Source: an uncultured Acidobacteriota bacterium (lineage in GTDB: Bacteria; Acidobacteriota; Blastocatellia; Pyrinomonadales; Pyrinomonadaceae). From it: 9,162 bases of DNA. Within the stretch, counting starts at the first letter, position 1, and the number at the start of each line of letters is the position of its first letter. Shown here in pieces: positions 1 through 6,267 of the stretch. Made by a program: the position numbers and the translations under genes. The stretch spans positions 1-9,162 of the forward strand of contig CADEEU010000129.1 of NCBI GenBank assembly GCA_902826385.1, given 5' to 3'. The notes beneath the pieces were generated by a model. That model saw only the letters and a program-made list of their open reading frames with translations, ran no database searches and was not told the origin of the DNA.

Positions 1-306
1 TAGTAGGGAAATCGGAACACTGACCACGGCGAAGATCACCATAAGCTGTGCAGCGATGTCGCTTATGGGTGCTAAAAGCCTGTAAAGAACGAACGGCAGT
101 AGAAGAAAGGCCAGATAACATATAACGCTACTGAGAATACCCAGTCTAAAGAGCCCGGCGGAGTCCTCAATCTTGCGAAAGGTTTGTGCTTCATCACCCG
201 CAACGATCAGTTGGGACGGCACGTATGCCAGGCTAAAGATACCGGTCATTACTACGACCAGGTAAAGAGCTCCCGCGAGACGGGCCGTTTGCTTATTCGT
301 ATTCAC
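1..306 (-). CDS. DUF4386-family membrane protein, 3' end cut by window edge
   Basis: This is the first 102 codons of an integral membrane protein; the gene continues past the left edge. The N-terminus (VNTNKQTARLAGALYLVVV) is typical of DUF4386 proteins, which are roughly 230 residues long, have several membrane segments and have no established function. Hydrophobic stretches lie near residues 9-30, 54-78 and 86-102, with a loop between the first two containing the family-like pattern AGDEAQTFRKIE. The start is taken as GTG because a TAG stop lies ten codons upstream in frame and no ATG or TTG falls between. No clear Shine-Dalgarno sequence is seen. It lies 42 bases downstream of the DUF6326 gene on the same strand, so the two probably share a transcript. 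The family assignment rests on recognised sequence character and no alignment was run. Confidence 0.75.
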   Translation of the reverse strand, partial: MNTNKQTARLAGALYLVVVMTGIFSLAYVPSQLIVAGDEAQTFRKIEDSAGLFRLGILSSVICYLAFLLLPFVLYRLLAPISDIAAQLMVIFAVVSVPISLL

Positions 307-348
307 GCTAAAAGTTTTCGCATAAAAAATCGTCTACTAAATATGTCA

Positions 349-777
349 TTAAGACTGCCTCTCCCAACGCCACGCGTGCCAGACAATCAGCGAAGTAAGG
401 AGCACCTCAACAGCGGCGAGAAATGTGTAGAACATCTTCCACTCACTGATGGTTGTCGCTCCGATCAGTAACATTATTGCGGTGAACAAGACTCCAAGAC
501 AGAGATTTAGCGAACGATTCAGCGGAGCTTTCAGGGCGAGCGACATGAAGATCATCAATGAAGGCAACGTCATCAGTACTGCAAAAGCAACCAGGCCCCA
601 TGGCGTAGTTGCACCGATGCCTGACTGGCCGTTCATAAGATTTTGCAGACGGGTAGGCAAGAAGAAAGAGAAAATATCGCCGTAAACATAGCAAAACATT
701 ACTGAGGTCCAAAGGCCTGCCAATTTCAGTTTTATATTGATCGTGAATTCCTGCAGATCAGTTCGCGAATTGTCCAT
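349..777 (-). CDS. DUF6326-family small membrane protein
   Basis: The protein has 142 residues and about four membrane segments (near 18-40, 60-82, 88-108 and 114-135). The family signature is an N-terminal LAGLWTSVMFCYVYGDIF motif followed by a short polar loop, then a P-S-L-M-I-F-M-S-L helix; this matches DUF6326, an uncharacterised membrane family. The reading frame stays open for a further 92 codons upstream (to position 1053). The ATG at 777 was chosen because the family motif normally begins about 15-20 residues from the N-terminus and the upstream part is not membrane-like. It precedes the DUF4386 gene and is probably cotranscribed with it. Function is unknown. Confidence 0.7.
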   Translation of the reverse strand: MDNSRTDLQEFTINIKLKLAGLWTSVMFCYVYGDIFSFFLPTRLQNLMNGQSGIGATTPWGLVAFAVLMTLPSLMIFMSLALKAPLNRSLNLCLGVLFTAIMLLIGATTISEWKMFYTFLAAVEVLLTSLIVWHAWRWERQS

Positions 778-1118
778 CTTATTCGTGCTTTGAGCGGAGA
801 CAAAAAACCGTACGCGAAGGTTATTAGAAAAGTTCACGAAAATGAAAAAACATCGATGGAGTCCTGGTAAGGGTGAGAGTGTCGACTGGAAGCCGTAGTA
901 ATCGCTGGTGTTCACCTTCAAAAATACAGGTAGATTGCTGTTGGGATAGAACCACACATAGGTTCGATCCATTTGCGCAAACCATCCCGCGTTCTGAAGG
1001 ATCGTACAAAGCTTTTCAATCTCGGCGGCGACGCGATAACGAGACACATACACCTCATTCTAGTGCAAGACATAATAGGCGGCAGACATCGCGCGAAAGC
1101 TGTAAAGGGTCACCCGCT
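778..1118. other. 341-base region without a convincing gene
   Basis: This stretch lies between the divergent DUF6326 gene and the seven-gene plus-strand operon, so it should hold promoters for both. No promoter with good -35 and -10 boxes was found; CATAAT at 1071-1076 is a possible -10 for the operon but lacks a matching -35. The minus strand is open in frame with DUF6326 through 1053, and its conceptual translation is rich in aromatic residues, so a gene remnant is possible. The plus strand is also open in frame with the DUF2958 gene from 873, but that translation is Arg/Ser-rich and looks non-coding. Confidence 0.5.
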
Positions 1119-1439
1119 ATGTCTGAACTATTACCAGAAGAGCTCGAGAACGCGCTCCCGAAGATTAGAGACCAGGAGGGGAGCAAGGATCCGACCGTCT
1201 ATGTCGTATATCAATTTCCATTGAGCGGATGGATTTGGTTTGTGACAGAAGGCGATGCATATATAGACGATTTTTGCTTCTTTGGTTATGTTGTCGGGCT
1301 TGAGAGCGAATGGGGATATTTCTGTCTCAGTGAACTGGAATCCGTTGATATAAACGGGATCAAAGTTTGTCGCGACGAGGCTCACGTCCAGAGGCCATTA
1401 TCCGAGTGTCTTCAGCAATACGGAATCGTTGAAAATTAA
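1119..1439 (+). CDS. DUF2958-domain protein
   Basis: The protein has 106 residues, close to the normal length for DUF2958, a family of unknown function common on plasmids, integrative elements and phage-like islands. It shows the family's ordered features: an N-terminal LLPEEL...P.I.DQE segment, the aromatic GWIWFVTEG motif at 37-45, then DDFCFFGYVVG (50-60), LESEWGYFCLSELESV (61-76), and a C-terminal segment with Arg-Asp and P-L-S-E. The ATG at 1119 gives the family-typical N-terminus; the frame is open further upstream but does not resemble the family. An AAAGGG run lies about ten bases upstream. It is the first gene of the operon and its stop codon directly abuts the next gene. No membrane segment or catalytic motif is seen. 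Confidence 0.85.
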   Translation: MSELLPEELENALPKIRDQEGSKDPTVYVVYQFPLSGWIWFVTEGDAYIDDFCFFGYVVGLESEWGYFCLSELESVDINGIKVCRDEAHVQRPLSECLQQYGIVEN

Positions 1440-2834
1440 GTGGTGGACAGGATGCGAATGGAAACTCAAACATCTGCCGGAGTTGCCGGCACGCAGGTAT
1501 TGCCATCCTTAGCATCTTCGGTGCTCCGAAACGTGTTCGGTGGCGCTCAGATGGAGGTCAAATCCACAGAAGCAATCTCACCATATTCTTCGGTAGAAGT
1601 TCCATCTGAAATTGCTCAGCAAGTTCTAACCCGCCTGGAAACCAGGATGGAGCGAGCTGCGACGGAACTGGGTATCAGTGCCGGAGAGGTTGAATCTCTT
1701 CCCTTTGATCTGTCGACGCTGGAAAGTGAAGGTATCTTCATGAATGTCGATTGTCGAGGGTTCGGTAGCCTTGTTCGGCAACTGGAATGGAAAACTCTCG
1801 GCGTTCAACTACCTGAGAACGCGGCTGTTAGAGTAAGTCCGCCGCGGGCAGGACTGCTACCTGATGTCTATCGGAATCGCCTGATGCGAGGCGCGGCCCA
1901 GGCTCATAACGCCCTCAACAAATTCGGCTTCAGATTCACGCTTTGCGAAACCGTCTGGGGCACAAGCGAATACAAGTGGATTCCTTGGACCGCATTCGAA
2001 TCATTCGAGAAAACATACCTTCAAGCCTGCGAAACGCTCGCCGCTGCAAAGAGTGAGGTTCTTTCTAAGTACGACGAGATCCTCACAATTCTTCAGGACA
2101 GTTTCTATCAGCTTGCGAGAGATTCTGCCGACAGATTCGAGGCCACGAGCGACGAAGCCTTTGATCGAGAGGAGTTCGTCAATGCGGTCGCGGCACAAGC
2201 CATCGGGATGGTGCCGACGCGCGAGATGATCCGCGATGGCCTCGTCATCACAATGAAGCCGAAGGTGATCATTCTGGGGTCGGAGATGATCGCCGAGCGA
2301 AACCTAGCGAAATCGTTTGCACTCGAAACGAGCCGTATCAATTCTGAGCAGACGAAGATCGATCTTGAGATCGACGCAAAACGCCGTATCGAAGAAATCA
2401 AGGTCGACGAGGTTACTGCTGAAACCCGACGAGAACGAGAGGTAAAAGAGCGAATCCGTGAGATGAAGATCGAGGCCGCCCAGCGTGAAGCCGAAGAGGC
2501 CGTTTCTCCGATAAAGGAAGGCTTCGCACAGATAACCGCAAAGATCTTCGACTCGGCTTCGGAAATGGCAGAACGAATGAAGGATGCGGAGTTTGTGTCG
2601 GGTTCATTGGCTAAACGAGCACGTCAGATGTGCGAATGGTACCAGTTGATGAACTTCACGGGCGACACATCTCTTGAAAACGTACTCGAACAATTGCAGA
2701 CTGCCGCCGGCCGGGAGGCAAAGCAGCGTTCGCCGGAAGAGATGCGAACCGCTCTAAGCGATCTTCTGAGAATGACATCAGTCCATTCGAAGAAATTGCT
2801 CGATGAAGACCGGCTAACAGCGCTTGAACTCTAG
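1440..2834 (+). CDS. large coiled-coil protein of unknown function
   Basis: I do not recognise this 464-residue protein with confidence. Residues 1-60 are low-complexity and probably flexible. Residues 60-260 look folded and contain an aromatic patch (FGFRFTLCETVWG near 162-174 and YKWIPW at 178-183) followed by a helical stretch ending in VLSKYDEI (207-214). Residues 285-355 are extremely charged (runs of E, K and R) and should form a long coiled coil; 360-464 is helical. The order of aromatic patch, Ala/Glu-rich helix and KYDEI loosely recalls DUF3150, a family found beside AAA+ proteins, but this is weak. Start choice is uncertain: GTG 1440, GTG 1443, ATG 1452 and ATG 1458 are in frame, and an AGGA at 1449-1452 favours ATG 1458. 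No signal peptide or membrane segment is seen. It may be a structural partner of the AAA+ protein encoded downstream. Confidence 0.75.
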   Translation: MVDRMRMETQTSAGVAGTQVLPSLASSVLRNVFGGAQMEVKSTEAISPYSSVEVPSEIAQQVLTRLETRMERAATELGISAGEVESLPFDLSTLESEGIFMNVDCRGFGSLVRQLEWKTLGVQLPENAAVRVSPPRAGLLPDVYRNRLMRGAAQAHNALNKFGFRFTLCETVWGTSEYKWIPWTAFESFEKTYLQACETLAAAKSEVLSKYDEILTILQDSFYQLARDSADRFEATSDEAFDREEFVNAVAAQAIGMVPTREMIRDGLVITMKPKVIILGSEMIAERNLAKSFALETSRINSEQTKIDLEIDAKRRIEEIKVDEVTAETRREREVKERIREMKIEAAQREAEEAVSPIKEGFAQITAKIFDSASEMAERMKDAEFVSGSLAKRARQMCEWYQLMNFTGDTSLENVLEQLQTAAGREAKQRSPEEMRTALSDLLRMTSVHSKKLLDEDRLTALEL

Positions 2835-2860
2835 ATCGACGACATTCGAGGTCTCAAAAA

Positions 2861-3277
2861 ATGGCAAACTTCGACCTGAGCAAATACATTCCGGTTCATG
2901 CACGCATAGCGGAGTTCTATGAAAAGTATCCTGACGGCCGGATCGTTACCGAGATCATAAGGCTTAACGAAGACAGCGGTTTCGTTTGTATCAAGGCCGG
3001 AGCGTATCGGAACCGAGATGACGCCGAACCCAGTTCTACCGGCCATGCCTTCGAGATCCGCGGCCAGGGGTATGTGAATACCACATCTTTTATCGAAAAC
3101 GGCGAAACAAGTGCTGTCGGCAGGGCTTTAGCAAATCTAGGGTTCAAGATCGACAACGGCATCGCATCAAGAGAAGAAATGCAGAAGGTCGAGAGAATGA
3201 CCGAGGCAGCTAAACCGACCGGCAACAATGGACGAAATGGCCATAACGGGCGTCTTGTCACACAATCCGTTTCTTAA
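2861..3277 (+). CDS. phage-type ERF/Sak-like ssDNA annealing or binding protein (putative)
   Basis: This is a 138-residue soluble protein. The compact domain covers residues 5-100: KYIPVHARIAEFYEKYPDGR, a beta-rich section with an AYR motif near 48-50, then ENGETSAVGRALANLGF at 79-95. The ETSA-x-GRALA pattern is characteristic of phage single-strand annealing proteins of the ERF/Sak group and of related small phage proteins usually left unnamed, so a role in ssDNA binding or strand annealing is likely but unproven. Residues 118-132 are a low-complexity Asn/Gly/Arg tail (NNGRNGHNGR), which could be a disordered nucleic-acid-binding tail. A GAGG at 2848-2851, nine bases before ATG, supports the start. 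It lies 26 bases after the coiled-coil gene and 20 before the AAA+ gene, placing a DNA-handling protein inside the operon. Confidence 0.6.
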   Translation: MANFDLSKYIPVHARIAEFYEKYPDGRIVTEIIRLNEDSGFVCIKAGAYRNRDDAEPSSTGHAFEIRGQGYVNTTSFIENGETSAVGRALANLGFKIDNGIASREEMQKVERMTEAAKPTGNNGRNGHNGRLVTQSVS

Positions 3278-3297
3278 ACACTTCCAGTAAACAAACA

Positions 3298-4917
3298 ATG
3301 TCTGAAATAGAAACCGGTGGCGACAGCATCCGGAAGTTCCTGCATGAGCTCGATATTAGGATCAGAGCCCGGTACCCGCTCATCGCCATCAATACCTACG
3401 AAGAAGATCGCGTGAGACAGGCGTTAGTCGATCTCGTCTTTCAGGATAGGCATAAAGAAAAGCCTCTCTATTTCTGGAGCCGCCCAAGCGGCCTTCAGAA
3501 GGTGTCTGATCCAAAAGAGGGACTACTAAGCTCGCCTCAAACGATCGGCGATACCGAAGATCCCGAAAGCCTTCTTGGTTTTATTAGCGAGCAGAAGACA
3601 GGTATTTTCCTGCTTTGTGACTATGCTCCTTATATCTCACCGTACGGGCAGGAAGATCCTTTGCTGGTTCGACGACTTCGTGAGATCGCCTGGAAGCTGA
3701 AATCGACGAAGGCCACGGTTCTGTTCGTGGGCCCGAACTTTCCCGAACTAAAAACACTGGAGAAGGAAGTAACGCAGATAGAACTCGACCTTCCTAGGGA
3801 GTCCGAGATCGAAGACTCGATCGAACTACAGTTTGAGAACCTGCGTTCCAATGGTCTCGACATTAGCCTTACCAAAGAAACCCAGGATGCACTGCAGCAG
3901 TCTCTCCTTGGTCTGACGGCAGTCGAGATCAGCAACGTGGTTGCGAAAGCGGTCATCAGTTGCAACGGTCTAAATCAGGACTCGATCAATGTCATTCTTG
4001 AAGAAAAGAAGAATGTCATACGCGGTAGCGGCTCTTTGACCTATGTTCATCCCGAACCGGCAAGCAACCTCGGAGGTTACCAGTCGCTGCGGGCCATCCT
4101 CGAACGGGCAGCCTACACTTTCAGTCCGAGAGCGAAGGCCCGTCACGTCGAACCCTGCAAAGGCATACTCCTTGTCGGTCTTCCCGGATGCGGGAAGGAT
4201 CTCTGTAAACGAGTTGCGTCAAGCATCACGAATCGTGCACTGCTTGATCTGGACTTCGGTTCGATCATGGGTGAGGGCGGAGGCGTCATCGGTTCGTCGG
4301 CAATGTCGATAAAGCGGGCCTTGTCGATCGCCGGAACGATCAAGGGAATTCTCGGTATCAGTGAATTCGAAAAAGCAGTCTCAGGAATGAAGTCATCCAA
4401 CAAGACGGACGGTGGTGAGACAGCACGCACCATCTCCTATCTTCTCAACTGGATGCAGGACAACCAGGATGTACTTGTGTTCGCTACCGCCAATGACGTA
4501 CGCGAACTCGAATCCGAGCAGTTCAGGATCGGGCGCTTCTCATATATACACTTCGTCGATCTTCCCGAAACAGAGGACCGCAAGGAGATATTCCGGGTTC
4601 ATCTGACGAAAAGAGCACTCGATGCTGAACACTTCGATCTTGAGAAGCTAGTAGAAAAGAGCAAGGACTTCTCAGGTGCTGAAATAGAAGGTGCAGTAAA
4701 AGACGGAGTCCTTGAAGCCTTTATCGATGGTGATCGACAGGCCGAAACCCGCGACATTATTAAAGCCGCCGAGAACATCACGCCTACAGCACAAATGATG
4801 AGCGAGAAGATCGAAGAGATTCGCAAGTGGGCACGGAACAATATCAAGGGTGCAGGTTCACGAAACGAGAATACCGGCCTTGGCGGAAGTCGCACAGATC
4901 GGATCTATGAACTCTAA
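3298..4917 (+). CDS. Ycf46-like AAA+ protein with altered Walker motifs
   Basis: This 539-residue protein is slightly longer than most Ycf46 proteins (about 500). The N-terminal domain (about 15-240) carries the family's IRARYPLIAINTYEEDRV and VRRLREIAWKLK segments. A linker with NLGGY (257-261) leads to the AAA+ domain (about 270-445) and a helical lid (to about 500). Sensor 1 is ATAND (N399), and FRIGRF (R410, R413) and FVDLP follow as in the family. The nucleotide site is abnormal: Walker A reads GLPGCGKD (294-301), with Asp301 where Ser/Thr should bind magnesium, and Walker B reads GILGISE with Ser355 replacing Asp, while Glu356 is kept. The pore-loop area (GEGGGVIGSSAM) also departs from the usual GLVGESE. 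Ordinary ATP hydrolysis is therefore doubtful. Its neighbours DUF1257 and DUF2997 are the usual Ycf46 partners. No Shine-Dalgarno is visible. Family assignment is strong; function is unknown. Confidence 0.9.
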   Translation: MSEIETGGDSIRKFLHELDIRIRARYPLIAINTYEEDRVRQALVDLVFQDRHKEKPLYFWSRPSGLQKVSDPKEGLLSSPQTIGDTEDPESLLGFISEQKTGIFLLCDYAPYISPYGQEDPLLVRRLREIAWKLKSTKATVLFVGPNFPELKTLEKEVTQIELDLPRESEIEDSIELQFENLRSNGLDISLTKETQDALQQSLLGLTAVEISNVVAKAVISCNGLNQDSINVILEEKKNVIRGSGSLTYVHPEPASNLGGYQSLRAILERAAYTFSPRAKARHVEPCKGILLVGLPGCGKDLCKRVASSITNRALLDLDFGSIMGEGGGVIGSSAMSIKRALSIAGTIKGILGISEFEKAVSGMKSSNKTDGGETARTISYLLNWMQDNQDVLVFATANDVRELESEQFRIGRFSYIHFVDLPETEDRKEIFRVHLTKRALDAEHFDLEKLVEKSKDFSGAEIEGAVKDGVLEAFIDGDRQAETRDIIKAAENITPTAQMMSEKIEEIRKWARNNIKGAGSRNENTGLGGSRTDRIYEL

Positions 4918-4932
4918 CTACGGAGAATTTCA

Positions 4933-5331
4933 ATGAGCAAATATATGACTTTCGAATCCCAGTCATTCCCGAATCGCGAATTGCTTATCGATGCCCTTGT
5001 GGAATGCGGCTTCGCATCGCCTACTCAGGGAACCGATATTCCTCTTGAAGGCTGGGACAAAAGAAACCCTCGGACTGCCGACATAGTGATCCGGCGTGGA
5101 GATGTGAACGGCCAATCACTACTAGGTGATTTCGGGTTCCAAAAAACCGCAAAAGGCTATGTTGCCATTATCGATGATTTGGATCTTGCCTACCGTCTTG
5201 GGAAGGATTTCGTGATCAGACTTCAGAACAGCTATCACGAAGCAGCGGCCCGAAAGATGGCCAAGAAACTCGGAGGCACTCTCATCAAAGAGCGGGTTGG
5301 AAAGACGATCAAGATCAGAGTGAAATTCTGA
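4933..5331 (+). CDS. DUF1257 (Ycf35-like) protein
   Basis: This 132-residue soluble protein belongs to DUF1257, the family of plastid/cyanobacterial Ycf35. Visible landmarks are the N-terminal MSKYMTFESQSFPNRELLIDAL (basic start, then a helix), ADIVI at about residues 49-53, LGDFGFQKTAKGYVAIIDD in the middle, a YHEAAARKMAKKLG helix near 101-114, and a C-terminal beta strand ending KIRVKF. This matches the family's usual order and length. A GGAG at 4922-4925, seven bases ahead, supports the start. It sits 15 bases after the Ycf46-like gene and 15 before DUF2997; that three-gene order is conserved in cyanobacteria and others. Biochemical function is not established, and no catalytic motif or glycyl-radical motif is seen. 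Confidence 0.85.
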   Translation: MSKYMTFESQSFPNRELLIDALVECGFASPTQGTDIPLEGWDKRNPRTADIVIRRGDVNGQSLLGDFGFQKTAKGYVAIIDDLDLAYRLGKDFVIRLQNSYHEAAARKMAKKLGGTLIKERVGKTIKIRVKF

Positions 5332-5346
5332 CATTAAGGAGAGAAT

Positions 5347-5541
5347 ATGCCTGAAATCGAATTCACCATCGACACCGAAACCGGGAAGTGCGAAACGCAG
5401 ATCAACGGCATCCAGGGGTCGGCATGCGAGAAGACCGCACAACAGCTTAGACAGGTACTCGGCGCACCCACAACCGATCGGAAAACAGCCGAATTTCATA
5501 TCAAGTCCCAGACAAGACGGCGCGTGGGATCAAATGAATAA
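5347..5541 (+). CDS. DUF2997 protein
   Basis: This 64-residue protein begins MPEIEFTIDTETGKCETQIN, the characteristic opening of DUF2997: two beta strands with a Gly turn, then a G.....C....Q.L...LG helix. Length is normal for the family (about 60-70). DUF2997 proteins accompany Ycf46 and DUF1257 and have no known activity; their size suggests an adaptor or small binding domain. The start is well supported by an AAGGAGA Shine-Dalgarno at 5336-5342. The 3' end overlaps the next gene by eight bases (ATGAATAA), so translation of the two is probably coupled. The tail (TRRRVGSNE) is basic and probably disordered. Confidence 0.85.
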   Translation: MPEIEFTIDTETGKCETQINGIQGSACEKTAQQLRQVLGAPTTDRKTAEFHIKSQTRRRVGSNE

Positions 5542-6229
5542 GGAACTCGTCTTTGTGATGGAACCCGATGTCGGGCGTGTCACCGTCGAGATCTCGCGGG
5601 CGCCCGCACGAGCTGTCGATGAGCTTGCGAGTGATCTTGGGACGCGAGTGAACATAAACTGTGCTAAGCCAGCCGAAACTCTGGGAAGAACCCTGCCAAT
5701 TTTCCCGGCTCAGGTTAAGTCGCCCAAGCAAAATGAAGCAGATGATTCGTCTCTTTGGCTTTACCGTCTCTACCATCACTCGACGGTTGACGGCCCTGGA
5801 CGACGGAGTGTTGTTCAAGTCAGCGGCTGTTCGATTCGCTGTCACGGCTGCTTTGTTCCTCAGACTCACGAACGTGAAAACGGAAGCGTAGTTTCTATCG
5901 CTTCAATCGTCAATGAGATTGTCGCAAACCGGACCACACATGACGGCGTGACTATCCTCGGCGGCGAGCCATTCGATCAACCAGGTCCTGTCGCTGAGCT
6001 GGTTTCCCGATTGAAAGATCATAAGCTCGACATAACGATCTATTCGGGTTACAAGCTCGAGACTTTGATCGCGAGAATGGATTCGCGTACGGACTATATC
6101 CTTACCCACATCGACATTCTCATTGACGGACCCTTCCTTTATAAGGACGCCAGCAGAGCAGGCGAATACCGAGGATCAAGAAACCAGAGAGTCATTGGAC
6201 TTACAGGAGCTAACGATAATCCTAGGTGA
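5534..6229 (+). CDS. NrdG-like radical SAM activase fused to a DUF2997-like N-terminal domain
   Basis: The protein has 231 residues. The radical SAM part (about 73-231) has the iron-sulfur motif CSIRCHGC (C99, C103, C106; CX3CX2C), GGEP at 143-146, ILIDGPF at 195-201 and RGSRNQRVI at 213-221, the last two being hallmarks of NrdG-type glycyl-radical activases. It should cleave S-adenosylmethionine reductively to form a 5'-deoxyadenosyl radical. Residues 1-45 (KELVFVMEPDVGRVTVEIS..A...VDELA..L) resemble the DUF2997 protein encoded just upstream, so this looks like a duplication and fusion; a Pro/Lys linker (50-72) joins the two. Start is ATG 5534, overlapping the previous gene by eight bases, with GGGA a few bases upstream. 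No class III ribonucleotide reductase or other glycyl-radical enzyme is in the window, so its target is unknown and may be an operon partner. It is the last gene of the operon. Confidence 0.85.
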   Translation: MNKELVFVMEPDVGRVTVEISRAPARAVDELASDLGTRVNINCAKPAETLGRTLPIFPAQVKSPKQNEADDSSLWLYRLYHHSTVDGPGRRSVVQVSGCSIRCHGCFVPQTHERENGSVVSIASIVNEIVANRTTHDGVTILGGEPFDQPGPVAELVSRLKDHKLDITIYSGYKLETLIARMDSRTDYILTHIDILIDGPFLYKDASRAGEYRGSRNQRVIGLTGANDNPR

Positions 6230-6267
6230 GTAATTCACCTGACTTCGATCTTAGTAATCATTGCAGT

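Noticed and set aside
184..471. Plus-strand frame opposite the two membrane protein genes
   Set aside because: Antisense to the DUF4386 and DUF6326 genes, whose translations have clear membrane-protein features; this one has none.
873..1118. In-frame upstream extension of the DUF2958 gene
   Set aside because: The translation is Arg/Ser/His-rich with no resemblance to the family; DUF2958 homology begins at ATG 1119.
2917..3261. Minus-strand frame opposite the ERF-like gene
   Set aside because: The plus-strand translation carries the conserved annealing-protein motif and a ribosome site; the minus-strand one is a Ser/Pro-rich shadow.
6230..6267. Terminator between the convergent radical SAM and hipA genes
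   Set aside because: No GC-rich stem followed by a T run was found in the 38 bases.
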